A DNA stretch of 64,000 nucleotides from the NCBI GenBank assembly GCA_037892935.1, contig JAYXKI010000002.1:2728001-2792000 (forward strand). The letters are read 5' to 3'. Source of the stretch: Phlebopus portentosus. Its lineage: Eukaryota; Basidiomycota; Agaricomycetes; Boletales; Boletinellaceae. The number at the start of each line of letters is the position of its first letter. The first letter of the stretch is position 1. A program made the translations under genes and the position numbers. Below are positions 13,050 through 25,245 of this stretch, piece by piece. Below the pieces are notes generated by a model. The model was not told the origin of the DNA. It did not search any database and saw nothing but the letters and a program-made list of their open reading frames with translations.

Positions 13050-15230
13050 TTAATGCCTTGCATGTAGAACAACCGGTAGCTTTCCTACTTTCATGACAAA
13101 GAACTCCTGTAAATCTTCCTCCCATTTGTGTGGGTCGTATCCCTCAGCGAACTCCATGTCGAACCTCTGGACTATCGTCGCAACGACCATGCGTATCTCC
13201 ATCAAAGCCAGACTCTTTCCAACGCAATTTGCCCGGCCAGCGGAGAACGGGATGAATGCGGCTACGTTGGTGGTAAATTTCTTGTTATCCAAGTCGAGCC
13301 AGCGTTCAGGAATGAAGGAGTCCGGAGACGGCGAGAAATAGCGCTCATCTCTGTGATGCAGATATGGCGGGAGATAAAGAATTGTGCTCTCTGGAACAAG
13401 TCTAGAACCGTATGAGAGATGCAGCGAAGACAGATGCGATAAACGACATACCTTCCAGCGACTATTACTCCACCGGACCCTTCCAAGGGACATCGTTGCA
13501 AAGAAGTGGCTACGGGGGGTTGAAGGCGGAGCGCCTCGTTACTAAGGGGAGGATACTATTGAGTCGGTGTCTTCTCTGACATGCTGCACGGAAATACTTG
13601 CATGACGGCGTTCAAGTAAGGCATTCGGGCCAGTTTAACAGCATCGAATGGCTCCCTCTCTTCAACAGGAAATTCTGATTCAACCTCTCTCCGTAGCCGC
13701 ATGCAAACAGACGGGTTAGAGAGTAGATAAAAGAAGACGGCGGCCAGTACGGTAGAAGTAGTGTCTGCACCAGCTCCAATTGCCGTGAGAACGTCATTCA
13801 TGCCTTGATCCGTCGGGACTTCGATCTTCTCTAGCCCTTCTTCATTTGTCTAAAGTCCGCGAATGATGAATGGTCGAAAAAAAAAGGTATAGAGAACTTA
13901 CTATGTAATGGAATAGATCTCTTGTCGCCGTTCCTTGGCTTCTTCGCAGTTTGTAACGCTGAAACGCAAACTCTTGGAACTTCCGCATTCCTTCCGGAAC
14001 TGCCGCCAACTTGTGGATCAAGCCTATTATCCATGGCGTATGCTGAAGGACGCCTACGACTCTAAGGTCCTTATAGGTTAGTTTATATGCTTCTTCATGC
14101 AAGGGGAAAGAATCGCACTCTACGAAGTCACCAAGCAATGCTCGCGTTCCACCTTCATCACCCTTGCGCATGAGCGAGAAACCTCCACTTAAACTATAAT
14201 ATACATATCTCATGAGAATATTAATCAGATACTTTGACCGGTATATACATACACCATGTCCCCCATAACATCATATCTGTCCATCCTGTAAGCAAATACA
14301 AGTAATGCCCTTATGCAACCACTTTTACTCACGCAAAATTGGACATCCATAGGGCAAGGTCCAGTGAAGTTTCTCTGCCTCCGGACTTAGGAAAAGTACG
14401 TTTCCCAAGTTCGTCCACTAGCTCAAGAACTCGATTCTCCACGGCCGGTTGAAGCTCCTTCAGAGCACTTGTCGTAAATCCATGATTCCACAGCTTACGG
14501 CGCTGATCGTGTACATCAACGTCTCGCGCGGCAGGGAGGCTCGGTATCGTTCCGGGTATACCGTGCGCAATCCATACTAAAGCCGAATGGGTAGGCACTG
14601 AATAAGATACGGACCCAAATGAACTTTCATCGTCATGCATCACTTACGCGGGCCTTTTCTCAACCCGATTATTGGTGGAATAGATTCGACATCGACTATA
14701 GACAATTCATTTGGACCTGAACGGAATAGTTAACTAGTATTCTTTGGCGTTGTCAGAAATGATACTCTTACCAATACGCACAACAAACCCATACTTGTCG
14801 TGTAGTCTCGTGAAGAGCACATATTGCTTCCCGGTTGACGCATGATACATCCAGAAAAGTTTTGAGATTTTCAGGTATAAGGGTCCAGGATACATTGCAA
14901 GGGGATGCATCGGTGAAATGCGATAAAGGATAACTGACACCGCTAGAGAGACATAGAAAAGTACGTATGCCAAAAGGGCCGCAACGACGATCGACTCCAT
15001 GCAGGGCACTAGAAGATAATAAGGCAAAGCGGGAACTCCTGCGAGCAATAAGAAAGTAGCAATCAAGTTTGCAGGTTCAACTTCATATTTGTTGTAAATT
15101 TTGTGCACGACCTGTAAGTCGCTATAATGAAAACTTGTTGCGCCAGAAATACATATCATATGCTTACCAGAGCACAAAATACATCGAAGAGGAGGGATTC
15201 TTTGAGCGACAGAGTGGGTATGTGCGCCAT
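13050..15230 (-). CDS. Cytochrome P450, copy A (open frame)
   Basis: A membrane-bound haem mono-oxygenase, substrate unknown. Exon 1 (MAHIPTLSLKESLLFDVFCA) is joined to an exon with two hydrophobic segments and a proline-rich hinge (SPMHPLAMYPGPLYLKISK). Later exons give the C-helix WNHGFTTSALKELQP, the I-helix oxygen site AIGAGADTTST, the K-helix ExxR in NEALRLQPPV, the PERW motif (FIPERWL) and the haem loop FSAGRANCVGK with the Cys ligand, then stop at 13,050. All diagnostic P450 motifs are intact. The intron after YLNAV has a GC instead of a GT donor (see findings); every other copy has GT here. I do not name a CYP family. This is the best candidate for the one working member of the array. 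Confidence 0.86.
13491..13545 (-). repeat. 55-bp block identical to P450 copy B
   Basis: The stretch is identical base for base to 16,495-16,549 in copy B, covering the intron end and the start of the K-helix exon. The same stretch of copy C differs at several positions. This points to recent gene conversion or very recent duplication of this part. Confidence 0.75.
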
Positions 15231-16053
15231 AGCCCCTATTATCAGAGGGCGACAAGAAGTAGGAGTCGTCGACTTGAGTGTAACCGAGTAAGACATGCGA
15301 GTGTCCTTATTTCCGTCCAAGTCCACCCGGCAGTATCGAGACACAAGAAGCTAATACGTATTCAGTAGCCATCCTGGTCGTATGGTTTCATTCATCAGCT
15401 GAATCGTAGGCTCTTCCTGCGTGAGAAAGGAACTTACCTGCTCAACAGCTGACTTTCTATGCGTTCTTCCATGAAGATATATCATGCCGAAGGAAAACGC
15501 CGCTGCAATGTCATTGTGAACTTCTCTACAAAGCGCAGAGTCGGAACGTATCATACCATTTACGGTCAACGGTCATTCGAAAGCACCGAACGACGGAGCT
15601 TGCTTTTTCTTTGAACCAAACGGGGAGTAAGTTCTCAGTATCTACGCCGAAAGGCGTGCCAAAATCACCGATGCGACACTTCTACATAAGGCGAGAATCA
15701 TGGTAAAAGAAAACTCAGCTAAATTGTTGATGATCGTCTTCTGTGAGGCGGAGTTCAAATCATTTGCGTAAGCTAATTAGCATTACATAACATCTGAACC
15801 ACGCTTCGAGTAATTGGGACAAAATTCAAAACTGCTTAAGTACACCATTTTATTTTATTTTTTTTCATTTCTAGTCATCAACGTTACATTAATATTTGTC
15901 TTAGGGAGCACATAGTCTTTGATAACGAAACATCGGATCATAAACACGAATGACTGCGGCACTTCTGTCAGGTCCTTTCATCATTTGCATAAATAGTACC
16001 GTCATGTTTTCTTCCTATGGAGAAGAAGGTGGATCAACAGTACACGTCCTACT
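15231..16053. other. Spacer between P450 copies A and B
   Basis: It holds the promoter of copy A and the 3' flank of copy B. The part around 15,780-15,960 resembles the spacer between B and C (near 19,160 and 19,620-19,720) but lacks the MITE found there. No other gene was recognised. Confidence 0.45.
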
Positions 16054-18226
16054 TTAACTCCTTGCGTGTAGAGCAACAGGTAGTTTTCCCACTTTCATGA
16101 CAAAGAAATCCTGTAAGTCTTCCTCCCATTTGACTGGATCATATTGTTCAGCGAACTTCATGTCGAACCTCTGGACTATCGTCGCAACGACCATACGCAT
16201 CTCCATCAAAGCCAAATTCTTTCCGGCACAGTTTGCCCGCCCAGCAGCGAACGGGATGAATGCGGATAGGTTGGTAGTAAACTTTTCGCCTTTCGATTCA
16301 AGCCAGCGTTCTGGGATGAACGAGTTCGGGATGGCGAAAAGTAGCGCTCATCTCTGTGCAAGGGATACGGCGGGACATATAGGCTTGTGCTCTCTGGGAA
16401 AGTCTAGAATAGTATGAGAGTTGCGCAGCGAAGGCGGATACGACAAAAGACAGACCTTCCCGCGACCATTATTCCGCCACTTCCTTCCAACGGACATCGT
16501 TGCAAAGAAGTGGCTACGGGGGGTTGAAGGCGGAGCGCCTCGTTACTAAAATGGAAAAGTTATTCAATTGGCGTCTGACAGGTCAGCGGAGGGGAAAAAA
16601 AACTTACATGACTGCATTCAAGTAAGGCATTCTGGCGAGTTTAAGGGTATCGAATGGTTCCCCCTCTTGAACGGGAAATTCGAAATCCACTTCTTTCCGT
16701 AACCGCGTGAAAACTGCCTGGTTAGATAGAAGATAGAAGAAAATAGCGGCTAACACTGTAGAAGTAGTGTCTGCGCCAGCACCAATTGCCGTGAGAATGT
16801 CGTTCAAGCCTTGGTCTCTTGGGACCTCGATCTCCTCTAACCCTTCTTCATTCATCTAGAGGCTCGTAAGTGGGTGACAGACAGTAGTGAATCAACAGTG
16901 ATATACTTACAATGTAATAGAACAGATCTCTCTTCGTCGCTCCTTGGCTTTTACGCGTGTCATAATGGTGAGAGGCGAACTCTCGGTACTTTCGCAATCC
17001 TTCCGGGACCGCCGTCAGCCTTTGCATCAGACCTGCTATCCACGGTATATGCTGGATCGTTCCTATGATCCTGAATGATCCCAGCGGGTTACCCTGTATG
17101 TTTCACTATCTATTGCTACGATTAATGACGCACTCCACATAGTCTTGAAGCAACGCTCGCGTTCCACCTTCGTCACCCTTACGCATGAGCGAGAAGCCAC
17201 CGCTAAAACTACGAGACAATCCTGAATATATGTCAGACAGGGGCTTGGAGATGCATACGTACACCATGTCTCCCATAACATCATATCTATTTGTCCCGTA
17301 AGTAATCGAAGTCGATACTTAAGTACGATCATTCCTACTTACGTGAAATTAGACATCCACAGCGCAAGGTCCAGTGAGATTTCTCTCTCTCCGGGCTTAG
17401 AAGTCCGCTTCTCGAGTTCTTTCGAAAGGTCAAGAACTCGATTCTCCACCGTTGGTTGAAGTTTCTTCAGAGCAGCTGTCGTGAATCCATGATTCCAAAG
17501 CTTACGGCGTTCGCGGTGCAGCTCAACATCGCGCATCCCAACGATAGCCGGAATCGTCCCGGGCATGTTATGTGCGTCCCATACTAGAAATTGGACGGAG
17601 CTGAATATGAGAGAATTACCAATGAGAGTCTTTCTGTCTGGTTCACGCACACGGGCCTTTTCTCAAACTCATTATTGTCGGAATAGATTCCGCGTCGACT
17701 ATAGACAGTTCGTTCGGACCTAAAGGTGCTTCAGCCGTTTGTCCTGGGGCATAGAAGAGATTATCACCTCACCAATACGCACTACAGGTCCATACTTCTC
17801 GTGCAAACTCTTGAAGACTCTATATTGCTTTCCAGTCGACGCATGATATGTCCATACAAATTTTGAGATCTTCAAGGAGAATGGCCCAGGATGCTTTGCG
17901 AGTGGGTGTATCGGTGAGATACGGTAAAGGACGATCGACGATGCGAGAAGGAATAGAAAAGCAGGTATGAAAAAGGTACAGCCAGAGCAACAGATCCCGC
18001 GTGGGGAACCAGAAAGAAGCAAGGCAAGGCAGGTACCACTATGAGCAAGAACAGAGTCGCAGGAAAGTTTGCAGGTTCAATCTCGTATTTGTTGTAAACT
18101 TTATGCACAATCTGTAAACCGCCATGATCAACAGTCCTTGCGTCAGCAAAACATATTACCTACCAGAGCACAGAACAAATCGAGTAGAAGAGATTTCTTG
18201 AGGGAAAGAGTATAGATATGTGCCAT
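16054..18226 (-). pseudogene. Cytochrome P450, copy B (two frame breaks)
   Basis: The exon order equals copy A: MAHIYTLSLKKSLLLDLFCA, membrane anchor, hinge SPIHPLAKHPGPFSLKISK, WNHGFTTAALKKLQP, I-helix AIGAGADTTST, NEALRLQPPV and haem loop FAAGRANCAGK. Two single-base losses break it. Near 17,950 the anchor exon shifts frame after FSYLLFY, where one more C would restore the line. Near 16,329 a run of four G seen in copy C is three G here, shifting the frame between RDERYFSPS and the haem loop. Either would remove the haem ligand from the product. Both sit in short homopolymers, so a sequence error is possible, but two breaks in one copy of a decaying array favour a pseudogene. Its K-helix part matches copy A while its last exon matches copy C. 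Confidence 0.75.
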
Positions 18227-19746
18227 TTTCCGAACTGGGAGAGATTGAGTGCAGGACAAAGAGGCAAGGGAATACACAGTTATCCGGGTCAAATCACATA
18301 ATTCGTCGTTAAAAAGGCCGAAAGAAAGTTTACCCACTTAGCAGGTGACCTTTACCACATATGATGGGCGCTGCGCCCGACTTTCAAATCTTGTGGAAAT
18401 TCCGTAAAGGTATCATTGTGAGCTCCCTCTTTACGACATGCCGAATCCAGGTGCAACCGTTTTTTATGTCCCAATGATTATCAAGCATTGGCGCATCCAC
18501 CGAACGACGGAGATTCACACTGCGTTTCCTTTGAAAACGAGATCTTTGCGGCTACTCCAAAAGGGCGCCTGAAGGCAGTGATGCAACGCTTCTTCGCACA
18601 TTGGAAACGTGGTAGAGAAGAAAAACAAAATGTAGGTTCGTTCACTGTATTGGCTGGGACATTGGAAAATTGAACGGTGTATCGTTAGAATAACGTCTGA
18701 CAGGCAACTCCTTTCGGTAAGTAAAGTTGTGCTGATACGGTTATATTCCGACACTGGGGCCAACGATTGCCTGGTCCCGAAAGGAATGCAATGCAAAGAG
18801 CTAGATGAGTTTCCAACATTAGACAACTTCTGCGTCGATAAAGAGAAGAAATTACGCAGCTCATCATTCCACAGATTGATTGGGTTGATTAATATTAGAA
18901 CAATTGACTTTGACTTTGAGATGATCCTATAGTATCGCGAGAATGGAGGGAGCACCACAAACGACTTTTGAAGATGAAACGAATATAGCCTAATCCGCGT
19001 AAGAGGCTGAAGACAATGCCTTGGGGGTCCCATATAGCTTTCTGTCACTGCACGAGCAGTGTCCGAGGGGGACTACATGAGATGGTAAGAGCCGCTGGCG
19101 CGCGCAACTAGTTGGTTGAAATGCTCAATGATTACATAAGTAAGAAGATCACAGTAAGTGAATTACATAACATTTGAAACCATTACTACAGGTGGGTACA
19201 AAAAGTCTTTGGCCCCCCTGTTTTAGGAAGGAGGATTTGCATGCCATGTATGGTACTGTAAGCGTCGGATACAACCTCGCCAACTTGCTCAATGTCGGCA
19301 AAGATGAGGGGATCTCGCTTCATGTATGTTCGTATCCCGAGAAGGCATGCAAATCACCTTCCCAAAACAGGGGGGCCAAAGACTTTTTGTACCCACCTGT
19401 AGAATTACACTTGGTCAGCATAATACCACGACCACGACATTCATTCATTCTGCTGTGCCTAAGCACAGTCATTCATTCTATTATCATCGGCCACAAAGTA
19501 GACTTATTGGCCTGAGACTAATCAAGGGATCTCTGTCAATATTGACTCTCCCTCCAGGATGCTGCTAACGGCTCCGGGTTCTGGAAACGAAAAAAAAAGC
19601 TATGTGCTCAGTGCGCCTATGTCCCTATACTTTTCTTTCATTTCTAGTCTCAGCGGCATATAAATCGACTCTCGGGTAGCAGCATTTTATTCCTGAAGTC
19701 GAAATATCGGATTGTGAACGCGATGGACTGGAGCACAGGTCCTACT
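18227..19746. other. Spacer between P450 copies B and C
   Basis: About 1.5 kb with no recognised gene apart from the MITE at 19,189-19,399. The part at 18,720-18,930 resembles sequence upstream of copy D at about 24,540-24,710 (shared tcccgaaaggaatgcaa-like and cagctcatcattc-like stretches), which fits ancient duplication of upstream regions with the genes. Confidence 0.45.
19189..19399. mobile_element. 211-bp MITE with long terminal inverted repeats, TA target site
   Basis: A stretch starting caggtgggtacaaaaagtct is repeated in inverted form at the other end. The terminal inverted repeats are about 56-57 bases long with two or three mismatches and one indel, separated by about 97 bases. TA flanks both sides (19,187-19,188 and 19,400-19,401). 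A non-coding short element with CAG ends and a TA duplication fits a miniature element mobilised by a Tc1/mariner-type transposase. There is no transposase gene in the window. Confidence 0.88.
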
Positions 19747-21915
19747 TTAACGCCTTGCATGTAGAACAACAGGCAATTTTCCCACTTTCATGACAAAGAA
19801 ATCCTGTAAGTCTTCCTCCCATTTGACTGGGTCATATCCTTCAGCGAACTTCATGTCAAACCTCTGGACTATCGTCGCAACGACCATGCGCATCTCCATC
19901 AAAGCCAAATTCTTTCCGACGCAATTTGCCCGCCCAGTGGCGAACGGGATGAATGCGGACAGGTTGGTAGTAAACTTTTCGCCTTTCGATTCAAGCCAGC
20001 GGTCTGGGATGAACGAGTTCGGGGATGGCGAAAAGTAGTGCTCATCTCTGTGCAAGGGATACGGTGGCACATTTAGGCTTGTGTTCTTCGGAACAAGTCT
20101 AGAATAGTATAAGAGTTAGCGAAGGCGTATACAACAAGGGACAGACCTTCCCGCGACCATGAATCCACCACTCTCTTCCAACGGACATCGTTGCACAGAA
20201 GTGGGTACAGCCGGTTGAAGGCGGAGCGCCTCGTTGCTGAAGGGGAAAAATTATTCAATTGCCTCCTCTGACAGGTCAGGTGAAGAAATAGACCTACATG
20301 ACTGCATTCAAGTAAGGCATTCTGGCGAGTTTAAGAGTATTGAAAGGCTCTCCCTCTTTAACGGGAAACTCATTATCCACCTCTGTCCGTAAACGCATGA
20401 AATCATCCGGGTTAGAAAGAAGATAAAGAAGACAGCGGCCAGAACGGTGAAAGTAGTATCTGCGCCACCGAAAATTGCAGCGAGAATATCATTCATGCCT
20501 TGATTCATCGTGACTTCGATCTCCTCTAGCCCTTCTTCATTCGTCTAAATTCCACTAATGATGAACAGTTGAAAGGAAAAGGTATAGAGAACTTACTATG
20601 TAATGGAATAGATCTCTCTTCGTCGCCTCTTGACTTTTTCGCATTTCATATTGGTGAAAGCAGAACTCTTGGAATTTCCGCATTCCTTCTGGGACCGCCG
20701 ACAGCTTATAGATCAAGCCTACTGTCCATGTTATGTGCTGCAGGATTCCTATTGCCCTGAAGTCGCGATGCGTCAGTCTTTACCCTCGGCCGTATGTGGG
20801 AGAAAATTATGCACTCTGTGAAGCCCTCGAGCAACGCCCGCGTTCCACCTTCATCGCCGTTCTTCATGAGTGAGAAACCCCCATTTAACCTATAATACAC
20901 TCTTATGAGAATATCGGTCAGGAACTCTGAGAGGCGTATACATACACCATGTCCCCCATAACATCATATCTGTCCGTCTTGTGAACGACCAAATTTGATA
21001 CATATATATGACCATTGGGACTCACGTAAAGTTAGACATCCAGAGGGCAAGATCCAATGAGTTTTCTTTCTCCTCGGACTTGGGAGAAGTGCGCTTGCCG
21101 AGTTCTTCCGCAAGCTCAAGTACTCGATTCTCCACCGTTGGTTGAAGATCCTTTAGAGCAGCTGTCGTGAATCCATGGTTCCACAGCTTGCGGCGTTCTT
21201 CATGCTGATCAATATCTCGCAAGGCGACAATGCTTGGTACAGTCCCAGGTCTGACGTGCGCGATCCATCCTAAAGCCGAATTGACAGTCACTGATTGGAC
21301 CAATTGAACCTTCATTACCAAGCATCACTTACGCGGGCCTTTTCTCAATCCGATTACAGATGGAATAGTTTCGACGTCGATTATAGACAGTTCATTGGGC
21401 CCTGAACGGACGAATCATCAGGCAGCTCTTCTTACGATATCAAGAATGAGGTCCTCACCGACACGCACAACCGTCCCATACTTATCGTGCAACTTCTTAA
21501 ACAATATATGTTGTTTCCCCGTTGATGCACGGTACGCCCAGAACAGTTTTGAGATTTTCAGTGATAAAGGTCCAGGAAACGTCGCGAGAGGATGCATAGG
21601 TGAAATACGATAGAGGACAATCGAGACCGCGAGAGAGATGTAGAAAAGCATGTATGCTAGAAGAGCTGAAACGCCAATAGACCACATGTGGGGCACTAGA
21701 AAATAGGAAGGGAAAGCCGGAATTCCTACGAGCAAGAGCGAGGTGGCGATCAAGTTCGCGGGTTCAACTTCATATTTGTTGTAGATTTTGTGCACGGCCT
21801 GTTAGTCACTATGAGATCTGTTTGCGCCAGGAACATATGTGGATCGTATGCTTACCAGCGCACAAAAGACATCAAAGATAAGTGATTCTTTGAACGACAG
21901 AGTAGGAATGTGCAT
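19747..21915 (-). pseudogene. Cytochrome P450, copy C (one frame break)
   Basis: ATG exon MHIPTLSFKESLIFDVFCA, then the anchor and hinge (SPMHPLATFPGPLSLKISK), WNHGFTTAALKDLQP, I-helix AIFGGADTTFT, ExxR in NEALRLQPAV, FIPDRWL and haem loop FATGRANCVGK, with stop at 19,747. The last exon is intact. In the I-helix exon a run of four T in copies A and B is three T here (near 20,425), so the frame is lost directly after the oxygen-binding helix and would resume only with one added base. If real, the product lacks the K-helix and haem site. As this is the only break I found and it lies in a homopolymer, the gene could be functional if the base call is wrong. Confidence 0.65.
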
Positions 21916-22344
21916 CACAGTTAGTGCTGGTAGAGTGCGAAGGGAGAGGGTCGACGCATGCGACGGTTTGTATTTGAGTTTGCCTTTTTATAAGTGCTTC
22001 CGACAACACTGATGCTGATACCGTGTCAACATGTTGTTGGGGCGATTTGATTATTTGCAAGCAAGATGGCTGCGTGACAAGCGGATCAGAATATTATTGT
22101 AATGACTGGATTACGCGTGATGTGGAAATGCCGTTCGAGCGCATTCCACTTTACGTGGCGCCGAGTTCGAACGCTTCCATTGTTTATTTACGGTCAGCAG
22201 TCAACGAGCGCACCGAACAATGGAGATGCTATGCTTAAAGTGAAGAACAAAAGTGAAGAACACGTTGAGGAAACGATCTTTCGAAGATCGTCTGAGAAAA
22301 ACATGAAGCGGAGTTCAAAGTTACACTTGATCATGCCTGACAAT

Positions 22345-24147
22345 TTATGGAAGCTCGATGTAGAAATCTTGTAGGTCTTCCTCCCGTTTACACGGATCGT
22401 ACCCGGAAGCAAATTTCATCTCAAATCTCTGGACGATTGTCGCAATGGCCATGCGCATCTCTAACAAAGCTAAGTTCTTTCCGACGCAGTTCGCCGGCCC
22501 CGTTGAGAAAGGGATATACGCAGCGGTGTTGGTGGTATACTTCACCCTATTCACATCTAGCCAGCGATCAGGAATAAATGAGTCGGGGAATGGTGAGAAG
22601 TAACGCGAGTCCTGTGAAGAATGTACGGTGGAACATATAGTACAGCGCTCTCCGGAACGAACTTTGGACCGAAAGATCAGGGGGAACATCGAGGAACAGA
22701 AATTACGATACACGAACCTTCCCGCAACCATCTTTCCGCCACTTCCTTCCAACGGACATCGCTGTAACGATGTTGGCACAGCCGGCTGAAGGCGAAAGGT
22801 TTCATTTCTTTTCAGAACCTTTCTTTCCTAGTTAAGGTAACAAGATAAGACTTACATAACAGCGTTCAAGTAAGGCAGGCTGGCGAGTTTATGTAACAGC
22901 ATCAAACAGCTCTCCCTCCCCAATTAAAATCACGAATCAAGTCCTTTCCAGAGTCGGTAGAAGACCGAGGGATTTGAGAGAAGATAAAAAAAGAGGCCAT
23001 CCAGTGCGGTGGAAGTAGTGTCTGCACCAGCACCAATGGCAACTAGAACATCGTTTATGCCTTGATCCCTTGGGACTTCCATTCGTCTAGAGACACGTGA
23101 ACGATCAGGGAAACCAACAAAAACATAAGCTCTTACGATATAATGGAATAGATCTCTCTTCGTTGCATCTTGATTTTTACGCATCTCGTAGCGTTGAGCC
23201 ACGAATTCCTGAAATCTTCGCTATTTTTCGGGGACCGCCGCCGAATTATGCACTAGTCCCACTATCCTCGAGATGTGCTCAATGATACCAACGACTCTGA
23301 AAGGCGGCCATAGTGGTAAGATATATATTTTTTTTTCTTTAGTAGTAAAGTAGACCTACTTCATATAGTCATTAAAGACTGGTCTCACCCCATTCTCGTC
23401 ACCCTTGCTCATAAGAACGTACACCACATCTCCCATAATGTCATACCTATGTCGGAGTTGTGAGTAACGAGGGTTGATGTTGATGTTCAACTCACGCGAA
23501 GCTGGACAGCCAATGAGCAAGATCTAGGCAAGTCTCTTTCTTTTCAGAACGGGGAGAAACTCGCTTGCTGAGAGCACTTCCACCGCAATCTGAAGTTCTT
23601 TCAGAGTAGTAGTCGTAAACCCACGATTCTAAAGCTTTCGACGTTCATCGTGCAGATCGACACTGCGTAGAGATCCAATATTCAGAGTTGTTCCTGGCTT
23701 GTTATGGGCGATCCATACTGAAAACTGAAGTTAGACATGCCTAAGTCTGCAAGACTCAATAAAAATATACTGCTCACATGGACCTCTCCTCATGCCATCT
23801 AGGCATTGGCTTCGACATCCGCTACAGATACTTCTAAATCACCATCGTCTAGTCACATTTAGATATGAAAGTAGACAGCTAAACTCACCAACGCGTACAA
23901 ACAATCCGTATTTATCGTGCAATTCTTTGAAGAAGACGTACTGTTTTCCATTCGAAGCGTGAAACATCGCAAAGAGCTTTGATGACGCCAGTGTTCCGTA
24001 GAATACTGAGTATGAAAGCAGCCCAGCAAAGATTCCCGAATCGAAATGGGCAAGCAAGTAGTAGCAGGGCAGAGAAGGGATTCCTGTGACTAATAGAAAA
24101 GTAGCAAGCAGATTCGCAGGCTCCACTTCATATTTATTATAGAACAA
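22345..24147 (-). pseudogene. Cytochrome P450, copy D (decayed relic)
   Basis: Homologous to A-C but with many independent lesions. The first exon is not found. The anchor exon (NKYEVEPANLLATFLL) has lost the proline hinge by an internal deletion. The conserved RRKLWNHG is changed to a stop at the Trp codon (23,629-23,631). The exon after the I-helix (AIGAGADTTSTALDG) runs into several stops near 22,930-22,950. The haem loop reads FSTGPANCVGK, with Pro replacing the Arg. The C-terminus is cut after DLQDFY. These cannot be explained by sequencing errors, so this is a true pseudogene. Confidence 0.9.
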
Positions 24148-25245
24148 GAACGTCGCTCAAGGATAAGGCAATCGTATGGGGGAAAAGAGGGATGGTCATC
24201 ACAAAAAGAGGGCTGAAGTTGAGGTGGGAACGAGGGTCTTCCCGCAAGCCCTTTAAGCTTTAATGTCAAGTATTAGCGTTCTGGAAGAAGCAAAATATCT
24301 TCGCATCGGATTACAGTAGACTGCGTAAGGAAGAAGGAAGAGGATACGATGCTCGTTCATTCTATTAGCCGACACAGCGGGAAGCTGAACCACGCGTACT
24401 GTTCTGAATATGGGCGACAGGTGACTACCTTTCGCTGCTAACGGATGTTTACTTATGCCGACACGATTATACCCCTTGAATGGGTGCCTCCAGACGTCTT
24501 CGCGAGCAGTAAGGTTGAATAGGATGCTACATGCACAAGATATTTAAAGCAGACTGGCGATTGCCGTGATCCCGAGAGGTATGCAACGCGCCAAAAACCT
24601 TTGATACACGATCTTAGCCATGCGCTGGGCCGCTAATGCGGGAAAAAAAACCTGATGAGGCGCGGCTTATCATTCTGCATATTGATTTGAATGTAAGACC
24701 GAGTTTGCAATCTAATGGTCCCTCGACGAGAACAGCACATACCATGTCAACAATGCTCTGCGGCAACGAATAGAGCTCAGTTGAAACGGAGATTACCCGG
24801 CACCAGACAATAGCATGTTTTGAAGCTTCTACGAATCATGGTTCTGCGGTTAGTACAAAGAGGACACTGACACGGTGTCGACACTACGTGAGAGGAACGA
24901 AAACAAGGAAAGAGACCGGGCCGGAGACGAAGCGAAACCAGAATACCAGAATCAAGCGGAGTTTAAATTCGGCAACACAGGGCTTTTCAAAATTCAAAAT
25001 GACGGTTTTGAAATATTAATTACAATGCTATCACATCAAACCAACATACAAATAGGCTCAAGGCGATTTGTTTTTGTACAGTGATGCAAAGAGACATGTC
25101 AACCGTGTATACAAATGCAGAAACAGTTCAGCTTTCGTCACTTCTCAACGCACATTCCTCAATAGTTCGCGCAAGTCCGGTCCGATCGTTGGTAATGAGA
25201 TAGTCGTTGTCGTGCGAGCAGTAGTAGTGGCCTCTTCTGCGTCCC
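24148..25245. other. Intergenic region right of the P450 array
   Basis: About 1.1 kb without a recognisable gene. The left part shows faint similarity to the upstream region of copy B. The right end should hold the 3' untranslated region of the RabGAP gene. Confidence 0.4.

Larger units (their letters stand above)
13050..24150 (-). repeat. Tandem array of four related P450 genes
   Basis: Four head-to-tail copies (A to D, stops at about 13,050, 16,054, 19,747 and 22,347) share exon order, intron positions and much DNA sequence. Homology runs beyond the coding parts: short upstream stretches near 15,590, 18,500 and 22,210 (all with a gaacgacgg-like motif) and the 3' flanks of A/B and B/C resemble each other. 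The repeat unit is therefore about 2.6 to 3.7 kb including flanks. This is local duplication followed by decay. Confidence 0.85.

Noticed and set aside
18515..19048. 177-residue open frame on the minus strand between P450 copies B and C
   Set aside because: No recognisable domain, it overlaps sequence that looks like duplicated upstream DNA, and it has no intron-joined continuation.
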